This document shows, piece after piece, positions 1 through 7,850 of a stretch of 46,833 nucleotides of DNA. Numbering within the stretch: the first letter of the stretch is position 1; every line of letters starts with the position of its first letter. The notes below the pieces were generated by a model. That model was not told where the DNA came from and made no database searches. It was given only the letters and a program-made list of their open reading frames with translations. This DNA is from an uncultured Bacilli bacterium (GTDB lineage: Bacteria > Bacillota_I > Bacilli_A > RF39 > UBA660): positions 1-46,833 of the forward strand of contig CAKPIS010000009.1 of the NCBI GenBank assembly GCA_934162425.1, read 5' to 3'. A program made the translations under genes and the position numbers.

Positions 1-50
1 ACAAATTATTAATTTTTGCTATAGCAGATTTATTAATTTTTGTACAACTT

Positions 51-77
51 AAAAATGCAGAATTTTATTTTCTGCAT
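51..77 (-). terminator. Rho-independent terminator after ylbF
   Basis: A perfect 7-bp stem (ATGCAGA with TCTGCAT, 9-nt loop) is followed on the minus strand by four T. It lies about 60 nt past the ylbF stop and probably ends the ylbD-ylbE-ylbF transcript. Bases 1-50 hold only an AT-rich direct repeat (TTATTAATTTTTG at about 7 and 30), with no gene that I can support. Confidence 0.65.
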
Positions 78-137
78 GTTATTTTACCTTTTTCACAATT
101 TTAAAAATCGTACGACATAATTCGACAAGTAAATAAA

Positions 138-434
138 TTAAATACCTTTTTTAATTTCATTTAATTTTTTATTTATTTCCATAGAAAGTAAATTAATTTC
201 ATTTTGAATACTTATATATTCTCTTATAATACTATTAGAAAGTAATTTACTTTTAGCTTCTATAAAATCATCTTTTAAATTATATTTTTCATATAATTCT
301 TTTTTGTTATTAAAATTTTTAATTAATGTTTTCATTTCTTCATTAGATTGTATTTCTTTTTTTATACTATCTAATCTTTTTTTTATATCACTTTTTTCTA
401 TATCATCTATTATTTTAAATACTTTATCCATCAT
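138..434 (-). CDS. ylbF: YlbF/YmcA-family protein (RicF-like)
   Basis: A 98-residue, almost entirely helical, charged protein matching the Com_YlbF (YlbF/YmcA) family. In B. subtilis, YlbF (RicF), YmcA (RicA) and YaaT (RicT) form a complex that works with RNase Y and promotes Spo0A-dependent sporulation, competence and biofilm formation. I place the start at ATG 434, behind an AAGGTGAT ribosome site; a GTG upstream at 443 lies inside that site. The protein is shorter than B. subtilis YlbF and has no cysteine, so it cannot itself supply thiolate ligands for the Fe-S clusters reported for the B. subtilis complex. It follows ylbE by 5 nt, and the gene order ylbD-ylbE-ylbF supports the name. Confidence 0.8.
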   Translation of the reverse strand: MMDKVFKIIDDIEKSDIKKRLDSIKKEIQSNEEMKTLIKNFNNKKELYEKYNLKDDFIEAKSKLLSNSIIREYISIQNEINLLSMEINKKLNEIKKGI

Positions 435-439
435 ACCTA

Positions 440-661
440 TCACCTTAATACACTTATAAATCTATTTATCATATCTATTTTATCTATTACATCATTTATT
501 TTATCTGAAACTCTTAATTTATATTTTTCTTTTACTTCACTAATAAAATCATCTACTTTTGTAGGATCTCTATTTAATATTTTATACCAATAAGAATTTG
601 TTCTTATATACTCTTTATACACTGGGTTTGAATCAAGAAGAATCTTTATATTAGTCTTCAT
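440..661 (-). CDS. ylbE: YlbE-like protein
   Basis: A 73-residue protein with the YlbE-like pattern: an N-terminal helix, then the aromatic motif NSYWYKILNRDP (about residues 22-33). In B. subtilis the small YlbE has the equivalent P-x-W-Y-R-x-L-x-R-x-P motif. The start codon overlaps the ylbD stop (TAATG), so the two are probably translationally coupled. No molecular function is established for the family; position beside ylbD and ylbF is the main support. Confidence 0.75.
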   Translation of the reverse strand: MKTNIKILLDSNPVYKEYIRTNSYWYKILNRDPTKVDDFISEVKEKYKLRVSDKINDVIDKIDMINRFISVLR

Positions 662-1029
662 TAATCTTCAAATTTTTTAAATAATTGTCTTGGTTTATAA
701 CCAGTATCACTTACACTTTTATCTCCAGCACCTAGTGTAAATCCTTGAAGTAATTCTATTATCTTTTGAAGACTATTTACTCCTTTTTGTACTTGATCCA
801 TATCTAATTTTTTTATCATATCACCAATAGATGAAAAGTTAAAATTTTCTTCTTTTTTTGTCTCTTTATTATTAGTATTTTCTTTAGCAGTATATTCACT
901 CCAATATTTATCATCTTCACCATATAAATTCCATTGTTCATAAAATTTTTGCCAAGTCATACTTCCATTATTAACATATTTTATAAGTTCTGGTTTTTTT
1001 CTAACGAAATTTTTAAATTCTTCTTTCAT
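661..1029 (-). CDS. ylbD: YlbD-like putative coat protein
   Basis: A 122-residue protein. Its N-terminal 45 residues match the YlbD family: a VRKKPELIKYV-type segment, then MTWQKFYEQW and YGEDDKYW, close to the corresponding segment of B. subtilis YlbD, which is annotated as a putative spore coat protein. The middle (about 50-70) is Lys/Glu/Asn-rich and the end is probably helical. The start is ATG 1029 with an AGGGTGAT ribosome site; an upstream TTG at 1035 is less well placed. First gene of the ylbD-ylbE-ylbF operon. A coat role fits the sporulation genes nearby but is inferred. Confidence 0.75.
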   Translation of the reverse strand: MKEEFKNFVRKKPELIKYVNNGSMTWQKFYEQWNLYGEDDKYWSEYTAKENTNNKETKKEENFNFSSIGDMIKKLDMDQVQKGVNSLQKIIELLQGFTLGAGDKSVSDTGYKPRQLFKKFED

Positions 1030-1107
1030 TAACAATCACCCTATTATAATTTATGCATTATATTAGTTTTTTTGTCTATTTTTTATACTAAAAATAAGGG
1101 AGAACCC

Positions 1108-1269
1108 TTATCCTTCTAACAATTTTAAATTTAAAAGTGTAGATAAAACAGATAATACTATAACTAATAGTAGTAATATAACTATTAAAAATATTTTATC
1201 TTGTCTTTCTTTTATTTTTCTTTTTTCAAAATCCCCTGGAAACTGTTCAAATATTATTTTATTATCCAT
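1108..1269 (-). CDS. Small single-pass membrane protein (53 aa)
   Basis: An open frame of 53 codons starts at ATG 1269 behind a good AGAGGTGGAG ribosome site. The first 26 residues are charged (MDNKIIFEQFPGDF, then a Lys/Arg-rich run), followed by an about 22-residue hydrophobic helix rich in Leu, Ile and Val, and a short tail ending LLEG. This is a typical small inner-membrane protein with a cytoplasmic N-terminus. It begins 21 nt after the upstream coiled-coil gene and is probably co-transcribed with it. I recognise no family. A 7-bp hairpin (1094-1111) overlaps the stop codon but has no following T run. Confidence 0.6.
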   Translation of the reverse strand: MDNKIIFEQFPGDFEKRKIKERQDKIFLIVILLLLVIVLSVLSTLLNLKLLEG

Positions 1270-1290
1270 AAATCTCCACCTCTATTATAA

Positions 1291-2688
1291 CTATATCATT
1301 TTTTTCTTTGCTGAGCAAGATTTATCAGGTTTAATATATGAATTAATCTCTTCAAACATATTATTATTTAAACTAACATATTCATTCCATAACTCATCTA
1401 TTTTCATAGAATCAATAATAGATTCTTCTACTAAAACTAATTCTTTATCTCTTTTAATTGTTGTTTCTATTATATTTTGTCCCCATCTATCATCTTTTTT
1501 AAATATACCTAAAATTATATATACGTTTTTAGCTAGTCTTTTATATGTTATTCTAATAGAATTAATTCTTAGTTTAAATACTTTTTTTCTTTTAACTATA
1601 TTTTGTCTTTTTCCATCTCCACCATTTTCTTTAATAAGATTTAATCCTTTATATATATCATTATAATAAAGAGTTGGTATATCACTTTTAATACAATCAT
1701 TTAATATTTTATTTTTCTTTTCTAAAAATCCAGTAAATAATATAACATTAGAACTACTTTTATCATCTACTATTTTATCTTCTTCATCTTCTTTAATAGA
1801 ATTAACATAAGTAATTAAATAATTTTGTAGTTGTTTTTCATCATCATTAAGTAAATTAATTATTTTTTCTATAGCTCTTTTTATATTAAATTTATCTTTT
1901 ATAGAATCCAAAAACATACTAATATCATTATAATTATCAAAACATCTAAGTGCTATTAAGTAATTTCTATTTATACTATCATACTCATCTTTATTTTCTT
2001 TAATTATAGCGTTATCTACAAATACATAATTATTAGTAATTTTTGTAACTTCTTCTTTTTTCTTTTCCTTAGGAATATGATAAATAATATAATCATTTAA
2101 TAAATCAAATAATTCTTTTTGCTTATCTAAATCTTTTATATCATAAATTAAATTATTTATAGTCGCAATATCTCTAGGTATTAGCTTAGAATTACTTTTA
2201 ACATTTCTTCTAGCATATTCATAAATCTTTCTTTCGTTTTTTAACTCTTCCTTTTTAGCTATTAAGGCATTATATCTATTAATAATAAATTTGATATTAT
2301 ACTCTACCATTTTTATACTTAAATTAGTTATTTCATCAGCTTTTTTCTTTCTTTGCATAAGTTCAAAAGGAAGTACATCACATGCATGTATACCTCTTTT
2401 TTGTCTAAGTACGTTTTCATTAGAATACTTTTCTTCATATTCCATCTTTAAATTATATACTTTATCCATTAATTCATTAGATAACTTATTATATTTATCT
2501 AAAACATTATATAATTTATCTATTTTATTTGAATCACTGTTTAAAATAGCTGCACTTTCTAAAGCATCATACCTATTAAATACATCATATAATTCTTTTA
2601 TTTCTTTTATATCATTATTAACTTCTTTTAAATCTTTGTCATAATTATTTATTTTTAATTCTAACAATGAAGTCAACTCTTTATACAT
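1291..2688 (-). CDS. Unknown coiled-coil protein with a RelE/HigB-like C-terminal segment
   Basis: A 465-residue protein of unknown function. Residues about 1-310 are charged and helical, with long predicted coiled coils and no signal peptide or membrane segment. Residues about 314-420 differ: predicted strand-helix segments with VFKLRINSIRITYKR, then YIILGIFKKDDRWG, then ETTIKRDKEL. That order (K-L-R, R-I-x-Y, a hydrophobic strand ending F-K-K, then a T-x-x-R helix) resembles RelE/HigB-type toxins and phage Gp49-like proteins. The start is ATG 2688 behind GTAGGTGAT; a GTG at 2697 lies inside that site. It follows sigE by 37 nt and may share its transcript. A role in sporulation would be inference from position alone. 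Confidence 0.55.
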   Translation of the reverse strand: MYKELTSLLELKINNYDKDLKEVNNDIKEIKELYDVFNRYDALESAAILNSDSNKIDKLYNVLDKYNKLSNELMDKVYNLKMEYEEKYSNENVLRQKRGIHACDVLPFELMQRKKKADEITNLSIKMVEYNIKFIINRYNALIAKKEELKNERKIYEYARRNVKSNSKLIPRDIATINNLIYDIKDLDKQKELFDLLNDYIIYHIPKEKKKEEVTKITNNYVFVDNAIIKENKDEYDSINRNYLIALRCFDNYNDISMFLDSIKDKFNIKRAIEKIINLLNDDEKQLQNYLITYVNSIKEDEEDKIVDDKSSSNVILFTGFLEKKNKILNDCIKSDIPTLYYNDIYKGLNLIKENGGDGKRQNIVKRKKVFKLRINSIRITYKRLAKNVYIILGIFKKDDRWGQNIIETTIKRDKELVLVEESIIDSMKIDELWNEYVSLNNNMFEEINSYIKPDKSCSAKKKMI

Positions 2689-2725
2689 ATAAATCACCTA
2701 CGTATGAATAATATATCATATTTTA

Positions 2726-3415
2726 TTATATTTTTATAGATTCTTTTATTTTTTTTATTACTTTTTTCTCTATTCTAGATATATAGCTTTGCGATATATT
2801 AAGCTTTTTAGCTAATTCTTTTTGAGTTATTTCCTTTTTACCAAACAAGCCATATCTAAGTGATATTATTTCTTTATCTCTTTTAGGAAGCTTATTTATT
2901 TCTTCTATTAATGTCTTTTTCATATCATCATCTTCTATATTTTTAGTTACAATATCATCTTCTGTACCTAATATATCTTCTAAATGTAGTTCATTTCCTT
3001 CTGAATCATATGATAAAGACTCTTCTAATGATACATCAGCATTTCTTTTCTTATTTTTTCTTAAGTACATTAATATTTCATTATCTATACATCTAGATGC
3101 ATATGTTGCAAGCTTTATATTTTTATCTACTTTATATGTACTAATACCTTTAATTAATCCAATAGTACCTATACTAACTAAATCTTCTAAATCTATTTTT
3201 GTATTATCATACTTTTTAGATAAATATACAACCAATCTTAAATTGTGCTCTATAAGCTTATTTTTAGCCTCTATATCACCATTTTGTGCCTTAATTAAGT
3301 AATTATACTCATCAACCTTACTTAATGGTTCTGGTAATATGTCAGTTGCTCCAACAAAAAATACAGAATTAATTTTTAAAAATATTTTTTTTAAAAATGC
3401 AATTATTTTTTTCAT
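2726..3415 (-). CDS. sigE: Sporulation sigma factor SigE (pro-sigma-E)
   Basis: A 229-residue sigma-70 family factor matching sigma-E over its full length. Region 2 contains NLRLVVYLSKKYDN, DLEDLVSIGTIGLIKG and KLATYASRCIDNEILMYLR. Region 4 has the helix-turn-helix ITQKELAKKLNISQSYISRIEK. The N-terminus carries an amphipathic Lys-rich pro-sequence (about residues 1-21) followed by FFVGATDILPEPLS, equivalent to the YYIGGSEALPPPLS cleavage region of B. subtilis pro-sigma-E. The factor directs early mother-cell transcription after asymmetric septation. Its start codon is 3 nt past the spoIIGA stop and its ribosome site AAGGAG lies inside spoIIGA, so the two are coupled. sigG, next in B. subtilis, is absent here. 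Confidence 0.93.
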   Translation of the reverse strand: MKKIIAFLKKIFLKINSVFFVGATDILPEPLSKVDEYNYLIKAQNGDIEAKNKLIEHNLRLVVYLSKKYDNTKIDLEDLVSIGTIGLIKGISTYKVDKNIKLATYASRCIDNEILMYLRKNKKRNADVSLEESLSYDSEGNELHLEDILGTEDDIVTKNIEDDDMKKTLIEEINKLPKRDKEIISLRYGLFGKKEITQKELAKKLNISQSYISRIEKKVIKKIKESIKI

Positions 3416-3418
3416 ACT

Positions 3419-4207
3419 TTATATCTCCTTTGTTAATTTATTATGTAATAATAACTCTACACCAAGACAATCAAAATTATTGTCGCTTATACCAACTAAG
3501 TATTTATCTTTAATAATCTTATCATTTACGACTAATTCTTTTATTTTAAAACAAGGTATTAAACTACTCTTATTAATAGTCTTGCAAGGAACTAATATAA
3601 CAGGTGGATTATAATCATTTAAAACAGTCTTATTAATTAAAATAATAGGCCTATTTTTATATGGATCATACATATTATTACCAGTATCTAAAAAGGCTGT
3701 TAAATTAAGCTTTTTATCATTTAATAAAGTAATAGATACTTTATATTTTTTAGAATACTCTTCTTTTAATTTTTTATTATTTTTTATATATAAAATTAAA
3801 ATAATTGGAGATGCTATAATAATAAAAATAATATTTATACTAAGTCCATTATGAAAGAATATTAATCCAACATTTTTATAAGAAAACGAGGTATTTAAAA
3901 AATATAAAAAGCCTCCTAAAAAAATACTTATCACATATAAATATTTAAAATTATCAAAAGTATATTTAAAGTTTTTATAAGAAAAAGCTGTCAAAATCAT
4001 TATGATAGATATAAATAGTTTAAATAAAAATAAAGATATAGTATTAAATGGTATAAAAAGAGATATTATACTAATTCCTCCAATAAGTGATGCTAAAACA
4101 ATTCTTTTTATTTTTACATTTCTTTTAAGAATTATTGATACACAAAAAAGTAAAATAAAATCAAAGAAAAAATTAATAATTATTATTAAATCTATATATA
4201 TCTTCAT
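3419..4207 (-). CDS. spoIIGA: Sigma-E processing peptidase SpoIIGA
   Basis: A 262-residue membrane aspartyl protease. About five hydrophobic helices occupy residues 3-140, followed by a cytoplasmic domain with the motif NLTAFLDTGNNMYDP. Asp174 of D-T-G-N is the expected catalytic residue; the family works as a dimer with one Asp from each subunit. SpoIIGA sits in the asymmetric septum and removes the pro-sequence of sigma-E when signalled by SpoIIR from the forespore. The DTGN motif, the N-terminal helices and the adjacent sigE make the call firm. The start at 4207 has an AGGGTG ribosome site. The gene begins 25 nt after a terminator, so its own promoter must overlap the end of the acetyltransferase remnant; I could not pick it out. 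Confidence 0.9.
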   Translation of the reverse strand: MKIYIDLIIIINFFFDFILLFCVSIILKRNVKIKRIVLASLIGGISIISLFIPFNTISLFLFKLFISIIMILTAFSYKNFKYTFDNFKYLYVISIFLGGFLYFLNTSFSYKNVGLIFFHNGLSINIIFIIIASPIILILYIKNNKKLKEEYSKKYKVSITLLNDKKLNLTAFLDTGNNMYDPYKNRPIILINKTVLNDYNPPVILVPCKTINKSSLIPCFKIKELVVNDKIIKDKYLVGISDNNFDCLGVELLLHNKLTKEI

Positions 4208-4231
4208 AAATTATTCACCCTTAATAAGTAT

Positions 4232-4259
4232 AAAAAAAAGGCACTAATTAAAGTGTCTA
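4232..4259 (-). terminator. Rho-independent terminator after the acetyltransferase remnant
   Basis: A short stem (CACT with AGTG plus flanking pairs, TTAATT loop) is followed on the minus strand by eight T. It lies between the broken acetyltransferase gene and spoIIGA and separates cell division from sporulation transcription. Confidence 0.65.
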
Positions 4260-4266
4260 ATTATGT

Positions 4267-4692
4267 TCATATATCTAAAGAAAATAATCTTTTTCCATTA
4301 ACTTCTTTTATTAGTTTAAAACCATACTTTTCATAAAAATTAATATGTTTAGAATGTAGATAAAGCTTATTAAAACCCATGCTTTTACACGTATTTATTA
4401 TATCCATAATAAGCATTTTAGATAAGTTATTTTCCCTTTTATCTTACTTTATATATAAATTAGCTAAATAAGGAGTATACTCTAAATTCATATTATCATC
4501 GGTAAGTAATTGTACTACTCCTATAAGTAAAGTGCCATCTAAAAGTATTTTAGTTGTAATTATATTACAACTAGATACTAAATCTTCTTTTATCTTTTGT
4601 TTATCCTTATTATTACTCCACCACGCACTATAAATATCAGCTATTTCATTTATATAATTTAAATCTGTTTTATAAAGTTCTCTTATAATCAT
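4267..4692 (-). pseudogene. GNAT-family N-acetyltransferase, interrupted by an in-frame stop
   Basis: The first 82 codons encode the N-terminal half of a GNAT acetyltransferase (MIIRELYKTDL start, an LIGVVQL strand, and YTPYLANLYIK leading to the acetyl-CoA loop). A TAA at 4444-4446 stops it. The same frame continues for 58 codons with the rest of the domain: NLSKMLIMDII, GFNKLYLHSKHINFYEKYGF, and an end at TGA 4267. There is no frameshift, only the stop. The acetyl-CoA loop, normally R/Q-x-x-G-x-G/A, reads R-E-N-N-L-S here, so both glycines are also lost. That points to decay rather than a single sequencing error. It lies in the ftsZ-spoIIGA gap. Confidence 0.8.
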
Positions 4693-4703
4693 AAAATCTC
4701 CAT

Positions 4704-4727
4704 CAAAAAAACTACTAAACGTAGTTT
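4704..4727 (-). terminator. Rho-independent terminator after ftsZ
   Basis: A perfect 7-bp stem (AAACTAC with GTAGTTT, loop GTTTA) followed by further T on the minus strand. The stem overlaps the last codons and the stop of ftsZ. Confidence 0.75.
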
Positions 4728-5826
4728 AAAAATTTCTTCTATTCTTTAAAAAGTTAGGGATATCATCATCATCGTCATCATCATCAATTAGACTATTAGC
4801 TCTTGATTGATTAACACTTTGCATACTATTATTCATCATTTGATTATTAGCATTTGCAGCTTCTATTCTTTTTTGTTCTCCCTTTTCAAACCCTGTTGCA
4901 ATAACTGTTACAATAACTTCATCTGATAAGTTTTCATTAATAACAGCTCCAAAGATTGTATTAATGTCATTATTAGAAGTTGATCTAACTACTTCAGCAG
5001 CATCTTCAGCTTCAAATAAAGTTAAATTAGCACCACCAGTAATATTTATAATCGCATCAGTTGCACCAGATATATTTGTTTCTAGAAGTGGACTAGATAC
5101 AGCTTGTCTTGCTGCTTCAACAGCTCTATTCTCTCCAGTACCCATACCAATACCAATTAAAGCATTACCACTCTTTTCCATAACTGCCTTAACATCAGCA
5201 AAATCTAGGTTAATAAGTCCAGTTACTGCAATTAAATCAGATATTGATTGAACACCTCTATGTAATATGTTATCTACTTCATGGAATGCTTCTACCATTG
5301 GAGTAGACTTATCTATAATTTCTCTTAATCTATCATTTGGAATAACAATTAAAGTATCAACATGTTGCTTCAACTCAGAAAGACCTTCTATAGCTTGTGC
5401 CATTCTCTTTTTTCCTTCAAAACTAAATGGCTTAGTAACTATAGCAACTGTTAAAGCACCAAGTCCTTGTGCTATTTCAGCTACAACAGGAGCAGCACCA
5501 GTACCTGTTCCACCGCCCATTCCACAAGTAATAAATACCATATCAGCACCCTTTAGAGCTTCTTCTATTTCTTTTTTAGATTCAAGAGCAGCTTCTCTTC
5601 CAACTTCAGGTCTTCCACCTGCACCAAGTCCTGCTGATATTTTAGATCCTATTTGTATTTTTGTTTCTGCTTTAGATGAATTAAGTACTTGTAAGTCAGT
5701 ATTAGCTACTATAAACTCAACTCCTCTAACACCACATTCTATCATACGGTTAACAGCGTTTCCGCCTCCACCACCAACACCTATAACTTTTATCTTTGCT
5801 AATTGATCTACTGGTAAACCAAACAT
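4726..5826 (-). CDS. ftsZ: Cell division protein FtsZ
   Basis: A 366-residue tubulin-like GTPase that forms the cytokinetic ring. Visible hallmarks: VIGVGGGGGNAVNRMI near the N-terminus, the tubulin signature GGGTGTGAAPVVAEIA (about residues 104-119), and the T7-loop segment LINLDFADVKAVM that completes the GTPase site of the neighbouring subunit. The C-terminal linker is short and ends in a run of eight aspartates before the conserved peptide DIPNFLKNRRNF, which binds FtsA and other partners. The ribosome site is AAGGAGGAAATAAG. It lies 12 nt after ftsA and is followed by its own terminator. Confidence 0.98.
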   Translation of the reverse strand: MFGLPVDQLAKIKVIGVGGGGGNAVNRMIECGVRGVEFIVANTDLQVLNSSKAETKIQIGSKISAGLGAGGRPEVGREAALESKKEIEEALKGADMVFITCGMGGGTGTGAAPVVAEIAQGLGALTVAIVTKPFSFEGKKRMAQAIEGLSELKQHVDTLIVIPNDRLREIIDKSTPMVEAFHEVDNILHRGVQSISDLIAVTGLINLDFADVKAVMEKSGNALIGIGMGTGENRAVEAARQAVSSPLLETNISGATDAIINITGGANLTLFEAEDAAEVVRSTSNNDINTIFGAVINENLSDEVIVTVIATGFEKGEQKRIEAANANNQMMNNSMQSVNQSRANSLIDDDDDDDDIPNFLKNRRNF

Positions 5827-5838
5827 CTTATTTCCTCC

Positions 5839-7089
5839 TTAATTGTCAAAAAAGTAGCTAAAAAATCTTCCAAATATTGAATCATTTCTACCAATTCTAG
5901 CTTTACTATGTATCATCTGATCAATATCATCGCTACTAAACATTGTATATTCTTTTCCCCTTAATTTTATCTTATAAACAAAGTGCTTTATTGCACCAAT
6001 TGATGTAATAAACCTTGCTTTTCTAATTCCTAAAGTATTAAGTGTATAATTTCTAGCAGTACTACCTAAAACATCAGTTATAGCAAAATTTATACTTGGC
6101 ATATCTGTTATACCACCTAGTACCATTATATAACGAATTTGTTTATTTGTTAATACTTTTAGTTCATTTTTTGCAACATTTAAGATTTCTACAAGCCTTT
6201 TATTTATAACTTTAGAAAGTTCATATTGATTTATACTTATTAATTTTCCATTAACATCCCTTGTTTCATAAGTTTCATTTTTATTAGCATAATTAGGATG
6301 TGCTATACCAAAATTTTCCTTTATTTTCCTAGCATTTTTACGAGAAGTATAATAAATATATGAAATATCATCATCAATTACCCTACTTCCAATATTAAGT
6401 ATTGAACTGTTAGTTATAATACCCTTATTAAATACCGACACCGTAGTATTTTCTCTTCCTATGTTTATTAAACAAGTAGCACAATCTAAAAATTCTTGTG
6501 CTTTAACCTCTTCAAAATCACAGATAGGCTCTAATATTAAATCTACAACCTCTAGGTTAGATTCTTCTACCATCTTAATAATAGGAATAATTACACTTTT
6601 AGGTACTGTAACTAACATAGCTCTTATTCCAAGTCTATCACATATTTTATTCTTAGGATTCTTAAGAGTTTCTATCTCTGAGCCATTTTCATATATAGTA
6701 AAATCTATAGGAGTTACATTTACAAGCTCCATATTAGGAGGTATTTCATTTATAACTGAATTTTGAACTCTTATCATATCCTTTTCAGTAACCATTTTTT
6801 CATCATTTACTATTGGAGTATTACCATGAACTAAATTATATTCTGCATTAACTGCTGGTATAGTTAAAATAACTTTTTTAATATTAACATCTATTCTAGA
6901 ATTAATATCATCTATTGCAAGTTTAAGTCTTTCTAAAAAAAGAGCTTCATCAGTAATTATACCAGCTTTATATCCTTTACATCTAACAGAAGACACAGCA
7001 AGCACTCTAAACTTACCATTAAAATACTCACTAACTAAAATACGAATAGTATCAGAGCCAATATCCAAACTAGTATATATTTTCTTCAT
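5839..7089 (-). CDS. ftsA: Cell division protein FtsA
   Basis: A 416-residue actin-like ATPase that tethers FtsZ to the membrane. The N-terminus has the phosphate-1 motif SLDIGSDTIRILV; the second phosphate and adenosine regions are seen as ATCLINIGRENTTVSVF and IMVLGGITDMPSI. The C-terminal SIFGRFFSYFFDN is an amphipathic, aromatic-rich helix of the type FtsA uses for membrane binding. Its AAAGGAG ribosome site is clear. A terminator lies between divIB and ftsA, and a TATAAT at 7131-7136 could serve an ftsAZ promoter, though I see no good -35 element. ftsZ follows directly. Confidence 0.97.
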   Translation of the reverse strand: MKKIYTSLDIGSDTIRILVSEYFNGKFRVLAVSSVRCKGYKAGIITDEALFLERLKLAIDDINSRIDVNIKKVILTIPAVNAEYNLVHGNTPIVNDEKMVTEKDMIRVQNSVINEIPPNMELVNVTPIDFTIYENGSEIETLKNPKNKICDRLGIRAMLVTVPKSVIIPIIKMVEESNLEVVDLILEPICDFEEVKAQEFLDCATCLINIGRENTTVSVFNKGIITNSSILNIGSRVIDDDISYIYYTSRKNARKIKENFGIAHPNYANKNETYETRDVNGKLISINQYELSKVINKRLVEILNVAKNELKVLTNKQIRYIMVLGGITDMPSINFAITDVLGSTARNYTLNTLGIRKARFITSIGAIKHFVYKIKLRGKEYTMFSSDDIDQMIHSKARIGRNDSIFGRFFSYFFDN

Positions 7090-7167
7090 AAAAATTAGCT
7101 CCTTTCTTCATATGCTTATTATCCAAGAATATTATACTATATAATTTTTAATTTTAAAAGTAAAAAG

Positions 7168-7196
7168 TAAAAAAAGAACTACTTTGCTTCAAAGTA
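7168..7196 (-). terminator. Rho-independent terminator after divIB
   Basis: A perfect 7-bp stem (TACTTTG with CAAAGTA, loop AAG) followed by GTTC and seven T. It overlaps the last codons and the TAG stop of divIB, and separates the murG-murB-divIB transcript from ftsAZ. Confidence 0.8.
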
Positions 7197-7847
7197 ATCC
7201 CCATAATCTAAATATAATGTACCATTTTGCTTACCAATTTTTTCAAGTATAGTATTATATTTATTTATTTTATCAAACTTATTAACAGTTAAATAAACGC
7301 TATTACCATCATTCATATATACATAATATCTATCTTCATCTATATCATTTGGATCATATTTAATCTCAGACATTTGACATATCATATCACTATTTATTTT
7401 ATTCATAGCTTTTATAAATCGTTTCATTTTACCCTCGGGTACACTTTCTATTAAATAAGGAACACATATACTTTTATCATCTTTAAATTTAGAATTATAA
7501 GTATATTTATAATTTGTTTCTTTATCTATATAAAGTATCTTTTTTTCTTTTATAGTAATATTAACAGAAAGAAATCCTTTAGTTACTTTAACACTTTCTA
7601 TATAATTATTTTTAAGCAATCTTTTTTTAATAGTATATGAAAGAGTCTCAAAAAATGATGGATAATCTTCCAACTTAGCTGTCTCTATTACTTCTTGATC
7701 TGTTAGGATTTTATTACCCTTAATTTTAATACTATATATTCTAACATCAAATAATTTAATAAACGCAAAAGAAATTCCTACTATAAAAAATAGTAAAAAT
7801 AAAAATCTTATCTTTTTTAATTTTCTTTTCTTTTTCGTCTTTTTCAT
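7179..7847 (-). CDS. divIB: Cell division protein DivIB/FtsQ
   Basis: A 222-residue bitopic divisome protein. It has a very basic cytoplasmic N-terminus (K/R-rich residues 1-13), one membrane helix (about 14-32) and an extracellular POTRA domain beginning VRIYSIKIKGNKILTDQEV. A beta domain with VKVTKGFLSVNITIKEKK follows. It recruits FtsL and the class B PBP at the septum. It sits 3 nt downstream of murB, as in B. subtilis, which favours DivIB over unrelated POTRA proteins. The stop codon is TAG, inside a terminator stem. Confidence 0.92.
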   Translation of the reverse strand: MKKTKKKRKLKKIRFLFLLFFIVGISFAFIKLFDVRIYSIKIKGNKILTDQEVIETAKLEDYPSFFETLSYTIKKRLLKNNYIESVKVTKGFLSVNITIKEKKILYIDKETNYKYTYNSKFKDDKSICVPYLIESVPEGKMKRFIKAMNKINSDMICQMSEIKYDPNDIDEDRYYVYMNDGNSVYLTVNKFDKINKYNTILEKIGKQNGTLYLDYGDYFEAK

Positions 7848-7850
7848 ATA

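Noticed and set aside
1094..1111. 7-bp hairpin ATAAGGG/CCCTTAT as a terminator of the 53-residue gene
   Set aside because: No T tract follows on the minus strand, so it is not called as a terminator.
4444..4446. TAA in the acetyltransferase read as a sense codon or recoded
   Set aside because: TAA is the ordinary stop for many genes here, and the cofactor loop has other damage, so decay is simpler.
4964..5806. Plus-strand open frames opposite ftsZ (and similar long frames opposite other genes, such as 2291-2644 and 14436-14801)
   Set aside because: They are antisense shadows of clear minus-strand genes, with no ribosome sites and low-complexity products.
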